Shown here piece after piece: positions 9,315 through 18,037 of a stretch of DNA of 64,000 nucleotides. The notes below the pieces were generated by a model that made no database searches, had not been told where the DNA came from, and was given only the letters and a program-made list of their open reading frames with translations. Both the position numbers and the translations under genes were made by a program. Location of the stretch: positions 93,486-157,485 of the forward strand of contig JAFRRH010000064.1 in assembly GCA_017428215.1 (NCBI GenBank), given 5' to 3'. Source of the stretch: Selenomonadaceae bacterium. GTDB taxonomy: Bacteria > Bacillota > Negativicutes > Selenomonadales > Selenomonadaceae. The first letter of the stretch is position 1. Every line of letters begins with the position of its first letter.

Positions 9315-9781
9315 TTCGTTTTGGAATTGGCTATGACGTTCATAAACTTGCGCCGAATCGTAAATTAATTTTGGGCGGTGTAGAAATTGAACACACGCTG
9401 GGACTTGAGGCGCATTCGGACGGCGACGTTTTGATTCACGCGATAATTGACGCATTATTGGGCGCGGCGACGCTCGGAGATATTGGACAACATTTCCCGA
9501 TGACGCCGGAGTTTAAAAATATTTCAAGCGTCGAATTACTTAAGAGAACTTGCGAACTCGTTAAAGCTAAGGGTTACTCAATCGGCAATGTTGATTCAAT
9601 AATCGTTGCACAAAAACCAAAACTCGCGCCGCATATTTTAGAAATGCGTAAACGGCTTGCAGAAGTTTTGCAAATAGAACTTGACGCGGTGAGCGTTAAA
9701 GCAAAAACTGAGGAAGGGCTAGGCTTCACGGGCACGGAGCAAGGCATAGCGGCTTATTCAGTAGCAAGTTTAGAAAAATAA
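9311..9781 (+). CDS. ispF: 2-C-methyl-D-erythritol 2,4-cyclodiphosphate synthase
   Basis: A 156-aa MEP-pathway enzyme that cyclises CDP-methylerythritol phosphate with loss of CMP. The metal-binding GYDVHK motif is at residues 6-11, followed by HSDGDVLIHAIIDALLGA and the C-terminal TEEGLGFTG block. Normal length. AAGGAACG precedes the ATG. It is the last gene of the ispDF unit; a palindromic element lies immediately downstream. Confidence 0.94.
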   Translation: MIRFGIGYDVHKLAPNRKLILGGVEIEHTLGLEAHSDGDVLIHAIIDALLGAATLGDIGQHFPMTPEFKNISSVELLKRTCELVKAKGYSIGNVDSIIVAQKPKLAPHILEMRKRLAEVLQIELDAVSVKAKTEEGLGFTGTEQGIAAYSVASLEK

Positions 9782-9937
9782 TCGTCGGTTGAGGTGTCGT
9801 CCATGAAATTTTTTTCGCGGCCGCTTTAAAAGCGGCGGAACAGCGGTCGCGCCAAACATTACAAAAATTTTAAATTAATCGCCGCGTTTGAATGTAATCT
9901 AATCGTTGGGGGATTGTCCATGAAATTTTTTTCGCGC
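9780..9937 (+). repeat. Palindromic element copy 1 with flanking duplications
   Basis: The cysE leader and first codons occur twice: a decayed copy at 9780-9819 (including ATG AAA TTT TTT TCG CGG and an early stop) and the working copy at 9901-9937. Between them are about 81 bp starting with the near-perfect palindrome GCCGCTTTAAAAGCGGC (9820-9836), then GGAACAG, a GCGCG-type block, an A/T stretch and TCGCCGCGTTT. Related copies occur at 13.0 and 20.2 kb. Confidence 0.7.
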
Positions 9938-10789
9938 ATTAAGAAAGATATTCGCGTCATCTTTGAGCGCGATCCTGCAGCAAAAAGCGTATTGGAGGTT
10001 GTCCTGTGTTATTCGGGACTTCACGCTATTTGGTTGCATAGAATTTCGCACGCCCTCTTCAAACGCGGCTGGATAGTATCTGCGCGGCTCGTGTCAAATT
10101 TTTGCAGATTTTTAACGGGCATTGAAATTCACCCTGGCGCGACGATTGGCGACGGACTTTTTATAGATCACGGCACGGGAATTGTTATCGGCGAAACGGC
10201 GGAGCTTGGCAAGAACGTGACACTTTATCAAGGCGTGACTTTGGGCGGCACAGGTAAAGAAAAGGGTAAACGTCACCCGACAATCGGCAATAATGTCGTC
10301 GTGGCGACGGGCGCAAAAGTTTTAGGCTCGTTTAAAGTTGGCGACCATGCTAAAATCGGCGCGGGTTCTGTCGTATTAAAAGAAGTTCCGCCTCATGCGA
10401 CTGTTGTCGGCATTCCAGGCAGAGTTGTAGTTTTGCACGGCAAGCGCGTTCACAACGAGGAAGAATATCGCGAGGCTGTTGCAGAATTATGCAAGGCTCG
10501 CGGCTACGATTTAAACAATCCGAACGTTTACGCTGAACTTATGGAGGAAATCGACGTTGATTTGAATCATGACATTTTGCCCGACCCTGAACGCGAAATG
10601 ATTGAGGTTGCACTTAGACAAATTCAGCGGCTTGAAAATCGCGTTGAGGAATTAGAAAGGGAACTTGCCGCCGCCCGCGCAGAAATTTCCGCCGAAGCAA
10701 TGCGCACCTCGTCCATTGAAGTTTCTTTAAATTATAAAGTTGACTTGACTAAAAGGAGTGTTGAACATGGAACTGAAAACCATTCGTAA
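9920..10789 (+). CDS. cysE: Serine O-acetyltransferase
   Basis: A left-handed beta-helix acetyltransferase that makes O-acetylserine for cysteine synthesis, 289 aa. Hexapeptide repeats run near residues 65-180 and include the [13 protein letters not shown] and [13 protein letters not shown] blocks with the catalytic His. The protein is longer than a minimal CysE because of a C-terminal tail with a coiled coil ([20 protein letters not shown]). ATG 9920 with GGGGG at 9908-9912 is preferred over TTG 9914. The last 23 nt overlap the antitoxin gene. Placement before cysS links cysteine supply to its tRNA charging. Confidence 0.9.
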   Translation: MKFFSRIKKDIRVIFERDPAAKSVLEVVLCYSGLHAIWLHRISHALFKRGWIVSARLVSNFCRFLTGIEIHPGATIGDGLFIDHGTGIVIGETAELGKNVTLYQGVTLGGTGKEKGKRHPTIGNNVVVATGAKVLGSFKVGDHAKIGAGSVVLKEVPPHATVVGIPGRVVVLHGKRVHNEEEYREAVAELCKARGYDLNNPNVYAELMEEIDVDLNHDILPDPEREMIEVALRQIQRLENRVEELERELAAARAEISAEAMRTSSIEVSLNYKVDLTKRSVEHGTENHS

Positions 10790-11036
10790 GGAAATGACGG
10801 CAGGCGACTTGAAAGGGATAATTGAACTGCCCAACTACGCTGACAACCAGCGAGTGAAAATTACCGTCGCGCCCGCCGAACCCGTCGAGGTTCGCAAAAA
10901 AATGAGTCCCGAAGAAATCGACGAGATTATGGGCAGACTTATCGGTTGCTTGGAAGGTTTGGATCCGACGAAAACTATGGCAGATTGGCGCGAAGAAAGG
11001 TTGGCGGAAAAATATGGAATTAAATTTGCTGATTGA
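10767..11036 (+). CDS. Putative antitoxin of the PIN toxin
   Basis: An 89-aa protein beginning [19 protein letters not shown], with a beta-rich N-terminus followed by an acidic helical C-terminus ([20 protein letters not shown]), the usual build of a type II antitoxin with a toxin-wrapping tail. I do not recognise the exact family. AAAGGAG at 10751-10757 supports ATG 10767. It overlaps cysE by 23 nt and the PIN gene by 23 nt, so the three genes are transcribed together. The antitoxin role is inferred mainly from its partner. Confidence 0.6.
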   Translation: MELKTIRKEMTAGDLKGIIELPNYADNQRVKITVAPAEPVEVRKKMSPEEIDEIMGRLIGCLEGLDPTKTMADWREERLAEKYGIKFAD

Positions 11037-11448
11037 TTCAAATGTTGTCTTGGATATATTTTTGAAACGCGAGCCTTTCTTTTCTATGAGTGTGCGAGCA
11101 GTTTCTCTTTCGAGAAGCCACGATGTAAATAACTTTATCTCGGCGGCGTCCATCACGGATATTTATTACTTGGCTTACAAGAAATTGAAGGATCATCAAG
11201 CTTTGCGTAAAATGTTCAAAGATATTTTCGAGTTTGTGGGAGTCGTCAACGTTACCGATAAAGACATTCATGCCGCCTTCGCTCTGAATTGGAAAGACTT
11301 TGAAGACTCCGTTCAATACGCCGTTGCCAAGTCGAATAATTTTGACGGAATAGTTACGCGCAACATGCAGGGCTTTGAGGGCGACGAAGTTAAAATTTTT
11401 ACGCCCGAAGATATTTGCAAATATGTCGAGGAAAATTTAAAGGAGTGA
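11014..11448 (+). CDS. PIN-domain ribonuclease toxin
   Basis: A 144-aa PIN-domain protein. The N-terminal [18 protein letters not shown] carries the first acidic active-site residues, followed by a conserved acidic residue near the middle (SITDIYYL) and DFEDSVQYAVAK plus the VTRN segment, which match the C-terminal acidic cluster of PIN nucleases. Such toxins cleave RNA. It starts inside the antitoxin gene and is followed 6 nt later by cysS, placing a toxin-antitoxin pair inside a housekeeping operon. Confidence 0.78.
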   Translation: MELNLLIDSNVVLDIFLKREPFFSMSVRAVSLSRSHDVNNFISAASITDIYYLAYKKLKDHQALRKMFKDIFEFVGVVNVTDKDIHAAFALNWKDFEDSVQYAVAKSNNFDGIVTRNMQGFEGDEVKIFTPEDICKYVEENLKE

Positions 11449-11454
11449 TTTCTT

Positions 11455-12981
11455 ATGATTAAAGTTTATAACACGATGAGCGGGTCGAAGGAAATTTTTA
11501 AGCCGCTCAAAAAAGGCGAGGTCAGTATTTATTGCTGCGGAGTTACACCTTACAACGCGCCACATATCGGCAACGCCCGCCCGTTCGTTACTTGGGACGT
11601 TATTCGTCGATTTTTTATAAAGAGCGGCTACAAAGTTCGCTACATTCAAAATTTCACCGACGTTGACGACAAGATTATTAAAGCGGCAAATGAACAGGGC
11701 GTAACGTGGAGTGATATTGCCGAAAAAAATATCGCCGCTTATTTCAAGAGTATGGATGCGCTTAACGTCCGCCGCGCAGATTTTTATCCCAAAGTTTCAG
11801 AGACAATGGACGATATTATCAATATGATTCAAACGCTCGTTGACAAGGGCTTTGCTTATGTGCTGGGCAATGGCGATGTTTTCTACAGCGTCGAACAGGA
11901 TAAAAATTACGGCAAATTGAGCGGACGAAAACTTACCGACATGATGGCAGGTGCTCGCGTCGAAGTTGACGAACGTAAACATCACCCAATGGATTTTGCG
12001 CTGTGGAAAGCGGCTAAGCCTGGCGAGCCGTATTGGGAAAGTCCGTGGGGGCAAGGGCGTCCTGGTTGGCATATCGAGTGCTCGGCAATGTCGCTGAAAT
12101 TTTTGGGCGAAAAATTTGACTTTCACGGCGGCGGCTCCGATTTAATCTTCCCGCACCACGAAAACGAAATCGCACAAAGTCAAGCGGCTCTCGGCGATGA
12201 AAATTCTTTTGCGCAGTATTGGTTGCATAACGGCTTTATAACCAACGGCAACGAGAAACTTAGCAAGTCGAATAAGGAAATGGTTAAGCGCAATAAAGGT
12301 TTCTTCACAGTCGAAGAAGTTTTAGCGAAATATCCTGGCGAAGTGATTCGTTTGCTGTTGTTGCAGACGCATTATCGCAATCCGCTTGAGTTCAACGAAA
12401 CTAGAGTAATTGAGGCGCAAGAATTTTTCGGCAAATTGGCTAAAGCTTATTGGCAACTGGACGACTTAGCGCGGCGGATTCATGCGGGCGAATTTATTAA
12501 AGACACGGGCGAGAAAAATTTTGCAATAACAGTAAGTCCTGCAGGCGGGCTTGTCGAAGAGGGCGAGCGGCTTTTGTCGAATTTCTACGCGGCAATGGAC
12601 GACGACTTTAACACCGCGCTGGCTATAACTTATATGTTCGAGTTGGCTAAAGAAATCGGCGAATACTACGGCGAATTTATTAACGGAGAAATTTTGCCCG
12701 TGACGATTGACGGCGATATAATTCTGCGTGTTCGGGATATTTATATGGAAATGGCGGAAATTATCGGGATATTTGAACAGCCCGTGCCCGTCGAAAAGAC
12801 AGAAGAAAAAACTGCCGAGCCGGAACTTGTCAACGCGCTCATGAAAATTATCCTTGCACTTCGACAGGACGCACGCGCCGCAAAAAATTGGGCAGTTGCC
12901 GATAAAATTCGCGACGAACTCAAAGTGGCAGGAATTGTCGTTGAGGATACGCCGCAAGGAGCAACATGGAAGAAAGCTTAA
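11455..12981 (+). CDS. cysS: Cysteinyl-tRNA synthetase
   Basis: A 508-aa class I aminoacyl-tRNA synthetase. The zinc-ligand Cys and the HIGH-type motif are in CCGVTPYNAPHIGNARPF near residues 25-42; HIECSAM and HHENE supply further metal ligands, and KLSKS corresponds to KMSKS. It is about 30-40 residues longer than many CysS proteins, the extra length lying in the linker after residue 340 (GEKNFAITVSPAGG region). AAGGAGTGA precedes the ATG. It overlaps mrnC by 16 nt. Confidence 0.94.
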   Translation: MIKVYNTMSGSKEIFKPLKKGEVSIYCCGVTPYNAPHIGNARPFVTWDVIRRFFIKSGYKVRYIQNFTDVDDKIIKAANEQGVTWSDIAEKNIAAYFKSMDALNVRRADFYPKVSETMDDIINMIQTLVDKGFAYVLGNGDVFYSVEQDKNYGKLSGRKLTDMMAGARVEVDERKHHPMDFALWKAAKPGEPYWESPWGQGRPGWHIECSAMSLKFLGEKFDFHGGGSDLIFPHHENEIAQSQAALGDENSFAQYWLHNGFITNGNEKLSKSNKEMVKRNKGFFTVEEVLAKYPGEVIRLLLLQTHYRNPLEFNETRVIEAQEFFGKLAKAYWQLDDLARRIHAGEFIKDTGEKNFAITVSPAGGLVEEGERLLSNFYAAMDDDFNTALAITYMFELAKEIGEYYGEFINGEILPVTIDGDIILRVRDIYMEMAEIIGIFEQPVPVEKTEEKTAEPELVNALMKIILALRQDARAAKNWAVADKIRDELKVAGIVVEDTPQGATWKKA

Positions 12982-13475
12982 TTAAAACTTTGTCGCCATT
13001 GGTTTTAGCGCACAGCGGCGACGGCAACGTGACGTTGCATCCAGATAGCGCGATTGATTCTTCAACAACCGAAGTTGCTCGCCGCGCTTTGGGTTTTCCT
13101 GCTGACGAAATTAAAACTTTATCACCTCTTGTTTTAGCGCATATCGGCGACGCTTATTTTCATCTTTACGTTCGCACGCGCCTCTTGCAAGTTACACACA
13201 ACATAACCCGCTTGCACGAGCTTAGCGCGGAAATTGTTTCAGCGACCGCGCAGGCAAAAACTTACCACGCGATAGAAAATTTTTTAACGGACGATGAACG
13301 CGACATTTTCCGACGCGGCAGAAATGCCAAAAGTCATGCGCCGAGAAAAGCTACCGTTGCCGAATATCACGCGAGTACAGGTTTTGAAGCATTATTGGGC
13401 GAACTTTATCTAAAGAAAAATTTTACACGGCTTGACGAAATTTGCGAGCTGGCGTTTAAGGAGGCGTCCCTATGA
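12966..13475 (+). CDS. mrnC: Mini-ribonuclease III with in-frame element insertion
   Basis: A mini-RNase III (RNase III catalytic domain only), which trims 23S rRNA precursors in Bacillota. The family N-terminus LSPLVLAHIGDAYFHLYVR occurs at residues 51-69 and the C-terminal GFEALLGELYL near 139. At 169 aa it is about 43 residues too long, because the IKTLSPLVLAH segment occurs twice (from residue 6 and residue 49), separated by a 29-residue stretch. The upstream copy is degenerate (SGDG instead of IGDA). The insertion is exactly 43 codons, so the gene stays open. ATG 12966 follows AAGGAG. Confidence 0.85.
   Translation: MEESLIKTLSPLVLAHSGDGNVTLHPDSAIDSSTTEVARRALGFPADEIKTLSPLVLAHIGDAYFHLYVRTRLLQVTHNITRLHELSAEIVSATAQAKTYHAIENFLTDDERDIFRRGRNAKSHAPRKATVAEYHASTGFEALLGELYLKKNFTRLDEICELAFKEASL
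12981..13152 (+). repeat. Palindromic element copy 2 inside mrnC
   Basis: Direct arms at 12981-13023 and 13110-13152 (period 129 bp) surround about 86 bp containing the palindrome GCAACGTGACGTTGC (13024-13038), then CAGATAGCGCGATT and, 23 nt later, TCGCCGCGCTTT. Copy 3 at 20.2 kb has CAGTTAGCGCGATT and TCGCCGCGATTT at nearly the same spacing, so this is the same family. Here it is translated. Confidence 0.7.
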
Positions 13476-14161
13476 AAAAATTTTTTGCCATTACATTTTT
13501 GTTAACGGCAATTTTTATCGGCACTGCTTGCGCGGAAGAGGAATCGTCCAGCCCTGCCGCCGCGCCCAAAGAAATTAATCACCCTCATTCGATTTATTAC
13601 AAGCACCCCGATTTTTACAATATGACTTCTACAGACAGCAGAATTATTTTGACGCACTATCCGACTTATCAGCAAACGACCGAATTCAGTTGCGGACCTG
13701 CCGCCGCGTTAACCGTGCTGAATTATTACGGCAACCGCGACTTCGACGAGGCGACGTTGATTAAACGCATGGACAGCAAGCCCGAAATCGGCACGAGTCT
13801 CGCCAACATGGTAAAATTTTTCAAGGAGCTTGATTGGGACGTTCAAAGCAACCTCGATACGCCGCCTATGGATGAGTTTGAATTTCAAAAATTTGTAATG
13901 AAAAATCTTTCCGAAGGTAAGCCGATTATCGTTGAGAACGTCGAATGGGGCGGACATTGGCGCGTGATTATCGGTTACGATGCACTGAGCACGCCAGCTG
14001 ATCTTTATGACGACGTTTTGATTTTCGCAGATTCTTACGATACGAGCGACCACGATCAAGACGGCTACACAATCGGGAGTTTCGACAGATTTTTTTGGAT
14101 GTGGTTTGACAAGCACGAACGCCCTCAAGCTTGGCTCATCGTTGCGCCAAGGAGGCTTTAA
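13472..14161 (+). CDS. Secreted C39-like cysteine peptidase family protein
   Basis: A 229-aa exported protein. A signal peptide (MKKFFAITFLLTAIFIGTACA) is followed by a C39/papain-like domain: TEFSCGPAAALTVLNYYG carries the catalytic Cys, GGHWRVIIGYD the His, and FADSYDTSDHD a likely Asp. Domains of this kind process peptides or serve as substrate-binding modules; the target is unknown. The start overlaps mrnC by 4 nt, with AAGGAGG upstream. Its presence among RNA-processing genes has no obvious functional meaning. Confidence 0.72.
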   Translation: MKKFFAITFLLTAIFIGTACAEEESSSPAAAPKEINHPHSIYYKHPDFYNMTSTDSRIILTHYPTYQQTTEFSCGPAAALTVLNYYGNRDFDEATLIKRMDSKPEIGTSLANMVKFFKELDWDVQSNLDTPPMDEFEFQKFVMKNLSEGKPIIVENVEWGGHWRVIIGYDALSTPADLYDDVLIFADSYDTSDHDQDGYTIGSFDRFFWMWFDKHERPQAWLIVAPRRL

Positions 14162-14886
14162 TGGACAATTTAATTTTCGGGCGCAACGCCGTAATGGAGC
14201 TGTTAAAGTCGGGGCGAAGCGTCAATAAACTTTTTATATCGGAGGGCAGTCGCGACGGTTCGATACAAAAAATTTTTTCACTTGCCAAAACAGCGGGCGT
14301 TGTTGTAGAATTTGTAAAGCGTGACAAACTCGATAAGCTGTGCGACGGTCGTCATCAAGGCGTAGCGGCATTGGCGGCGGCGATTAATTATTCTACGCTG
14401 GAAGAAATTTTAGAGCTTAACGAATCACCATTTATAATTTTGCTAGACGAATTGGAAGATCCGCAAAATTTCGGCGCAATACTTCGGACGGCGGAGGCAG
14501 TCGGCGTGCACGGCGTGATAATTCCAAAACGTCGAAGTGTTCAGCTCAATTCAACGGTTTTTAAAACGTCGGCGGGCGCGGCAGAATACGTCAAAGTTGC
14601 GCAAGTTACAAACGTCGCTCAAACTTTAAAAAATCTGCGCGGGCGTGGATTAAAAATCGTTGGCGCAGACATGAGCGCGAAAATTGATTTTAGGCAAGCA
14701 GATTTAACGGGCGGAATTGTTTTGATAATCGGTAGCGAAGGTAAAGGTATGAGACGCTTGACGCGGGAGAATTGCGACATGCTAATAAAAATTCCGATGG
14801 TCGGCAAAATTAATTCGCTAAATGCCTCGGCGGCGGGCGCAGTGCTCATGTACGAAATTTTTTCCCAGCGGAGCCTAGCAAAATGA
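14161..14886 (+). CDS. rlmB: 23S rRNA 2'-O-ribose methyltransferase, TrmH/SpoU family
   Basis: A 241-aa SPOUT methyltransferase with an N-terminal L30-like substrate-binding domain (FGRNAVMELLKSG) and a C-terminal knot domain. The three SpoU motifs are visible: DELEDPQNFGAILRTAEAVG, LIIGSEGKGM and NSLNASAAGAVLMYE. It methylates a guanosine in 23S rRNA using S-adenosylmethionine. ATG 14161 directly follows the upstream stop and has GGAGG at 14151-14155. The cysS-mrnC-rlmB-yacP order is typical of Bacillota. Confidence 0.88.
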   Translation: MDNLIFGRNAVMELLKSGRSVNKLFISEGSRDGSIQKIFSLAKTAGVVVEFVKRDKLDKLCDGRHQGVAALAAAINYSTLEEILELNESPFIILLDELEDPQNFGAILRTAEAVGVHGVIIPKRRSVQLNSTVFKTSAGAAEYVKVAQVTNVAQTLKNLRGRGLKIVGADMSAKIDFRQADLTGGIVLIIGSEGKGMRRLTRENCDMLIKIPMVGKINSLNASAAGAVLMYEIFSQRSLAK

Positions 14887-15405
14887 CTAAAAAGCGACCG
14901 CATTATCTCGTTGACGGCTACAATCTGATTCACGTTTGGCAGGAGATTAATACCGATGATTTGGCGACGGCGCGGGATTTTTTGATTCGCAGTCTAAACG
15001 AATACGGCGCGTATGAAAAATTTGAGATTACACTCGTCTTTGATGCCGCACGCAGCGAGGACGAGGAGCGCGTTGAAGCCTACGACGATTTTTTTTCGCG
15101 TAGTGTACAGCGGCTTTAATGAGACGGCGGACAGCGTTATTGAGCGGCTTTCCTACGAAGAAGTTCGCAAGCGGCGCGAGGTGCACGTTGTCAGTTCGGA
15201 CGCGACGATTGAGACCGTCATCTTAGGTGCAGGAGCTTATCGGCATCCTTCGCGGGAATTTTATCGGGCGGTTAAACGTGCTAAACAACATTTGCGCAAA
15301 GAATATCTCGGCAATGTAACTTTGCCCGTCAAGCGCAATGAAATTGGCGACCGAATTGGCGCAGATGTTTTCGCTAAGCTTGAAAAACTTCGGCGAGCAA
15401 AATAA
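14883..15405 (+). pseudogene. yacP: YacP-type NYN-domain nuclease gene with a frameshift
   Basis: A YacP-like NYN endoribonuclease (the Rae1 family, which cuts mRNA on the ribosome) is split between two frames. The first part (from 14883) reads HYLVDGYNLIHVW and ends soon after EAYDDFF. The second part, in the +1 frame, reads VVYSGFNETADSVIERLSYEE through the C-terminus at 15405. The switch lies at a run of eight T at 15089-15096; seven T would restore one continuous protein of about 173 aa. It could be a true mutation, a slippage site or a sequence error. The 14883 start overlaps the rlmB stop. Confidence 0.8.
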
Positions 15406-15434
15406 TAATTTTTTTATTAGGAGTGTGATTATCT

Positions 15435-16997
15435 GTGGCAGTAACCAAAAGAATTTTCCAACTGTCTAAAGAATTTGAACGCGACGAAAAGGAAATTATC
15501 GCGTTCTTAGCCACGCAAGGAATTAAAGTTTCAAACCGGCTCAGCGCAGTCAGCGAAGAAGCTTATAACATGTTGAAGGCGAAATTTGCGGCACCGCCCG
15601 AACCTGAACCCGCGCCCGAACCCGCTCCCCAACCTGCACAGGAAGTTAAAGAAACCGCGCCTGCCGAATCAACCGAAGCTCCGACGCAACCTAATCAGCC
15701 TGAACAGCAGAATCAACCCGCGCAGGGCAACAAAAAAAAGAAGAAAAAAAATAAACCTGCTCAACCCGCCGCCGAGACAACGGAGCAACCTCAACAGCCG
15801 GGACAAGAGCAAACGGAAGAACCAACCTTTAAAGTAATTTCTGATGAAAAAGTCGCGAATATGGCAAAACGCACGCAAACTATCCTCTGCGAGGGAATTA
15901 AGGCGGGCAACGAGTTTATCAACCACTACACCCCAAACGCGGGCAGTACCACTTTACTCAACAATAAGAACAAGCCGATACTTACGGCAAATATGGATAT
16001 TTGGGGCGTTCTTTACAATCACAAATTTGAATATCCCGATTCCTCGCCCGCACGCTATTGGCAATCCGTCGCCAAATTGATGACTAGAGCTTTTAAAGTC
16101 ATGAACGGTTTCGGCTTGGCTAACAAAGAGGCTTTAGCGGAAATGCGTAATGCTATGATGCCACTCGGAACAAAATATCAGCCGCGCGAAATTTTCACGG
16201 ACGAAGAGAATCAAAAATTCGAGGCGCAACAAAAGCTGTTATTTGTATCGTTTGGACACGGCATGGGGCTTGTTAATGATAATCTCTACGATTTGAAGTT
16301 GAAAGCCGAACGCATGAAAGTTAAGTACGAACGCATGAGTTTTCTTGAGTACGTCACCAATCCCCAAGACGAACTTAGAAGTAATGATCGCGTGCCCTTT
16401 AATGAACTCGTCGAAGCTGTCGTTTACAGTATACGCGGTGTTGCTCGCCGATTCGAGTTTTATCAACAAAATAAGGAACGTATAAATAAAATTATTACGC
16501 GATTTTTCGAGTGGCTTGACGGCTATGCCAAACTCAAGGAGCAGGGCGCAGACGCCGCTAAGTTAGAAAAATATTTGGAGCTTGAGGAAAAATTCATTTC
16601 GATTGCCGAGTACATGTCGTTTGATAATTTGATTTATAATCCTGCAAGCAAGCAAGGCAAGAAAAATAAGCCTGCGCCTTTTGATTTGATAACTGACCTG
16701 TTGCTAAATTATCGCGACAACTTGGACGACCCCGACGCCGAGCGCGATTTCAAATACAAAGTTCGCGGCGTCACCAACATCATTTACAAGCCGAAAGAAT
16801 ATGTATTTATATATCGATTCGCGGGTTTGGAGCCTAATAAAGATTATCGTCCGCCTGAAGTAATTGCCGCCGCTGAAGCCGCTAAAAAAGCCGCCGAAGC
16901 TGAAGCTGCTAAAAAAGCTGCCGAAGCTGAAGCTGCCAAAGCCGCCGCTGAAACTACCGAACAAGAAGAAAACCCCGCCGATAACGACGAGGCTTAA
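15435..16997 (+). CDS. IF2-N-domain protein of unknown function
   Basis: A 520-aa protein starting with an IF2-N-type module (RIFQLSKEFERDEKEIIAFLATQGIKVSNR), the small domain normally found at the N-terminus of translation initiation factor IF-2. A Pro/Glu/Gln-rich linker with a Lys-rich patch (KKKKKKNKP) covers residues 55-130. A helical domain of about 340 residues that I do not recognise follows, then an Ala/Glu/Lys tail repeating the unit AAKKAAEAE. There is no GTPase domain, so it is not IF-2. GTG 15435 has AGGAGTG at 15419-15425. It converges with corA, leaving 3 nt between them. Confidence 0.6.
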   Translation: MAVTKRIFQLSKEFERDEKEIIAFLATQGIKVSNRLSAVSEEAYNMLKAKFAAPPEPEPAPEPAPQPAQEVKETAPAESTEAPTQPNQPEQQNQPAQGNKKKKKKNKPAQPAAETTEQPQQPGQEQTEEPTFKVISDEKVANMAKRTQTILCEGIKAGNEFINHYTPNAGSTTLLNNKNKPILTANMDIWGVLYNHKFEYPDSSPARYWQSVAKLMTRAFKVMNGFGLANKEALAEMRNAMMPLGTKYQPREIFTDEENQKFEAQQKLLFVSFGHGMGLVNDNLYDLKLKAERMKVKYERMSFLEYVTNPQDELRSNDRVPFNELVEAVVYSIRGVARRFEFYQQNKERINKIITRFFEWLDGYAKLKEQGADAAKLEKYLELEEKFISIAEYMSFDNLIYNPASKQGKKNKPAPFDLITDLLLNYRDNLDDPDAERDFKYKVRGVTNIIYKPKEYVFIYRFAGLEPNKDYRPPEVIAAAEAAKKAAEAEAAKKAAEAEAAKAAAETTEQEENPADNDEA

Positions 16998-17000
16998 GGC

Positions 17001-17960
17001 TCAACCCCAGAACATGTGTTTTTTCCAGAAAATTATTGCCGCGACGATTGACGCAAGCAACGCTATCGCAATTACGATTATAAATCCCAAATTATTCTCG
17101 GCAAGCGGAACGGGCACATTCATTCCAAAAAAGCTGGCGATAACTGTTGGCACCGCGATTATAATCGTCATCGCCGCAAGGAATTTCATAACCATATTTT
17201 GATTATTAGAGATTATTGACGAGAAAATATCTGCCATTTGCGAAAGGATTTGGCTGTACATTTCAACCATCTCACGCGCCTGTTTATTCTCAATGATGAC
17301 GTCTTCGAGTAAGTCCTCGTCCTCCTCGTAAATTTCCAAAATCCCTTCGACGGTGCGACTGTTCCGCAAGCGCAGAAGTTTTTCAAAGACCGCATCATTG
17401 GAACGGAGCGAGGCATTAAAGTAAGTCAAACCCTTTTGCAATTCCATTAGCCGCAAAATGTCCGCATTACGCATTGAGCGGCGCAGTTGCTCTTCGATTT
17501 CGTCGGAGAGCTTATTTATTTGCCGCAAGTACCGCAGATAAAATGTCGCCGAACGATACAGTATCTCGAATAAAAATTGTGTGCGCTTGTAAGTGTGGAA
17601 AAGCCGCGCCGTTCGCTGATTGAAACTCGCCATGACAGGCGTTTCCTCCAAACAAACCGTGATTATATATTGCTTTGTTAAAATGATTGATAGCGGCAAC
17701 GTGTCGTAACTTTCTTCCTCATAGACGATTGGCACGTTCGTTAAAATCATGACGGATTCGTCTTCAACGTCTAAATGCGAGCGTTCTTCCTCGTCGAGTG
17801 CGGCGCGTAAAAAATCTGGCTCCACATGCGTTAACGAGCTGACTTCGCGCAGTTCATATGGCGTCGGGTCAACTATGTTTATCCACGCGCCCTTCTGCAA
17901 CGTTCGGAGCGTCAACTTCTCCAAATGCCCCGACTCCTGCGATTTGTAAATTTCAACCAA
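17001..17960 (-). CDS. corA: CorA-family divalent-cation transporter
   Basis: A 319-aa CorA-type magnesium/cobalt channel. A long acidic, helical cytoplasmic domain is followed by two C-terminal membrane segments, and the diagnostic GMN loop is present (ASFFGMNVPVP). It would sit in the inner membrane as a pentamer. The TTG start at 17960 is preceded by a GGGGGG site. The end converges on the IF2-N-domain gene with no room for a terminator. Confidence 0.88.
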   Translation of the reverse strand: MVEIYKSQESGHLEKLTLRTLQKGAWINIVDPTPYELREVSSLTHVEPDFLRAALDEEERSHLDVEDESVMILTNVPIVYEEESYDTLPLSIILTKQYIITVCLEETPVMASFNQRTARLFHTYKRTQFLFEILYRSATFYLRYLRQINKLSDEIEEQLRRSMRNADILRLMELQKGLTYFNASLRSNDAVFEKLLRLRNSRTVEGILEIYEEDEDLLEDVIIENKQAREMVEMYSQILSQMADIFSSIISNNQNMVMKFLAAMTIIIAVPTVIASFFGMNVPVPLAENNLGFIIVIAIALLASIVAAIIFWKKHMFWG

Positions 17961-18037
17961 CGGTATCGCCCCCCTTCCGTGATTATTTTACTACATTTGA
18001 ACTGCACTTTGAAGGAAATTTTTTCACGACGCATAAT

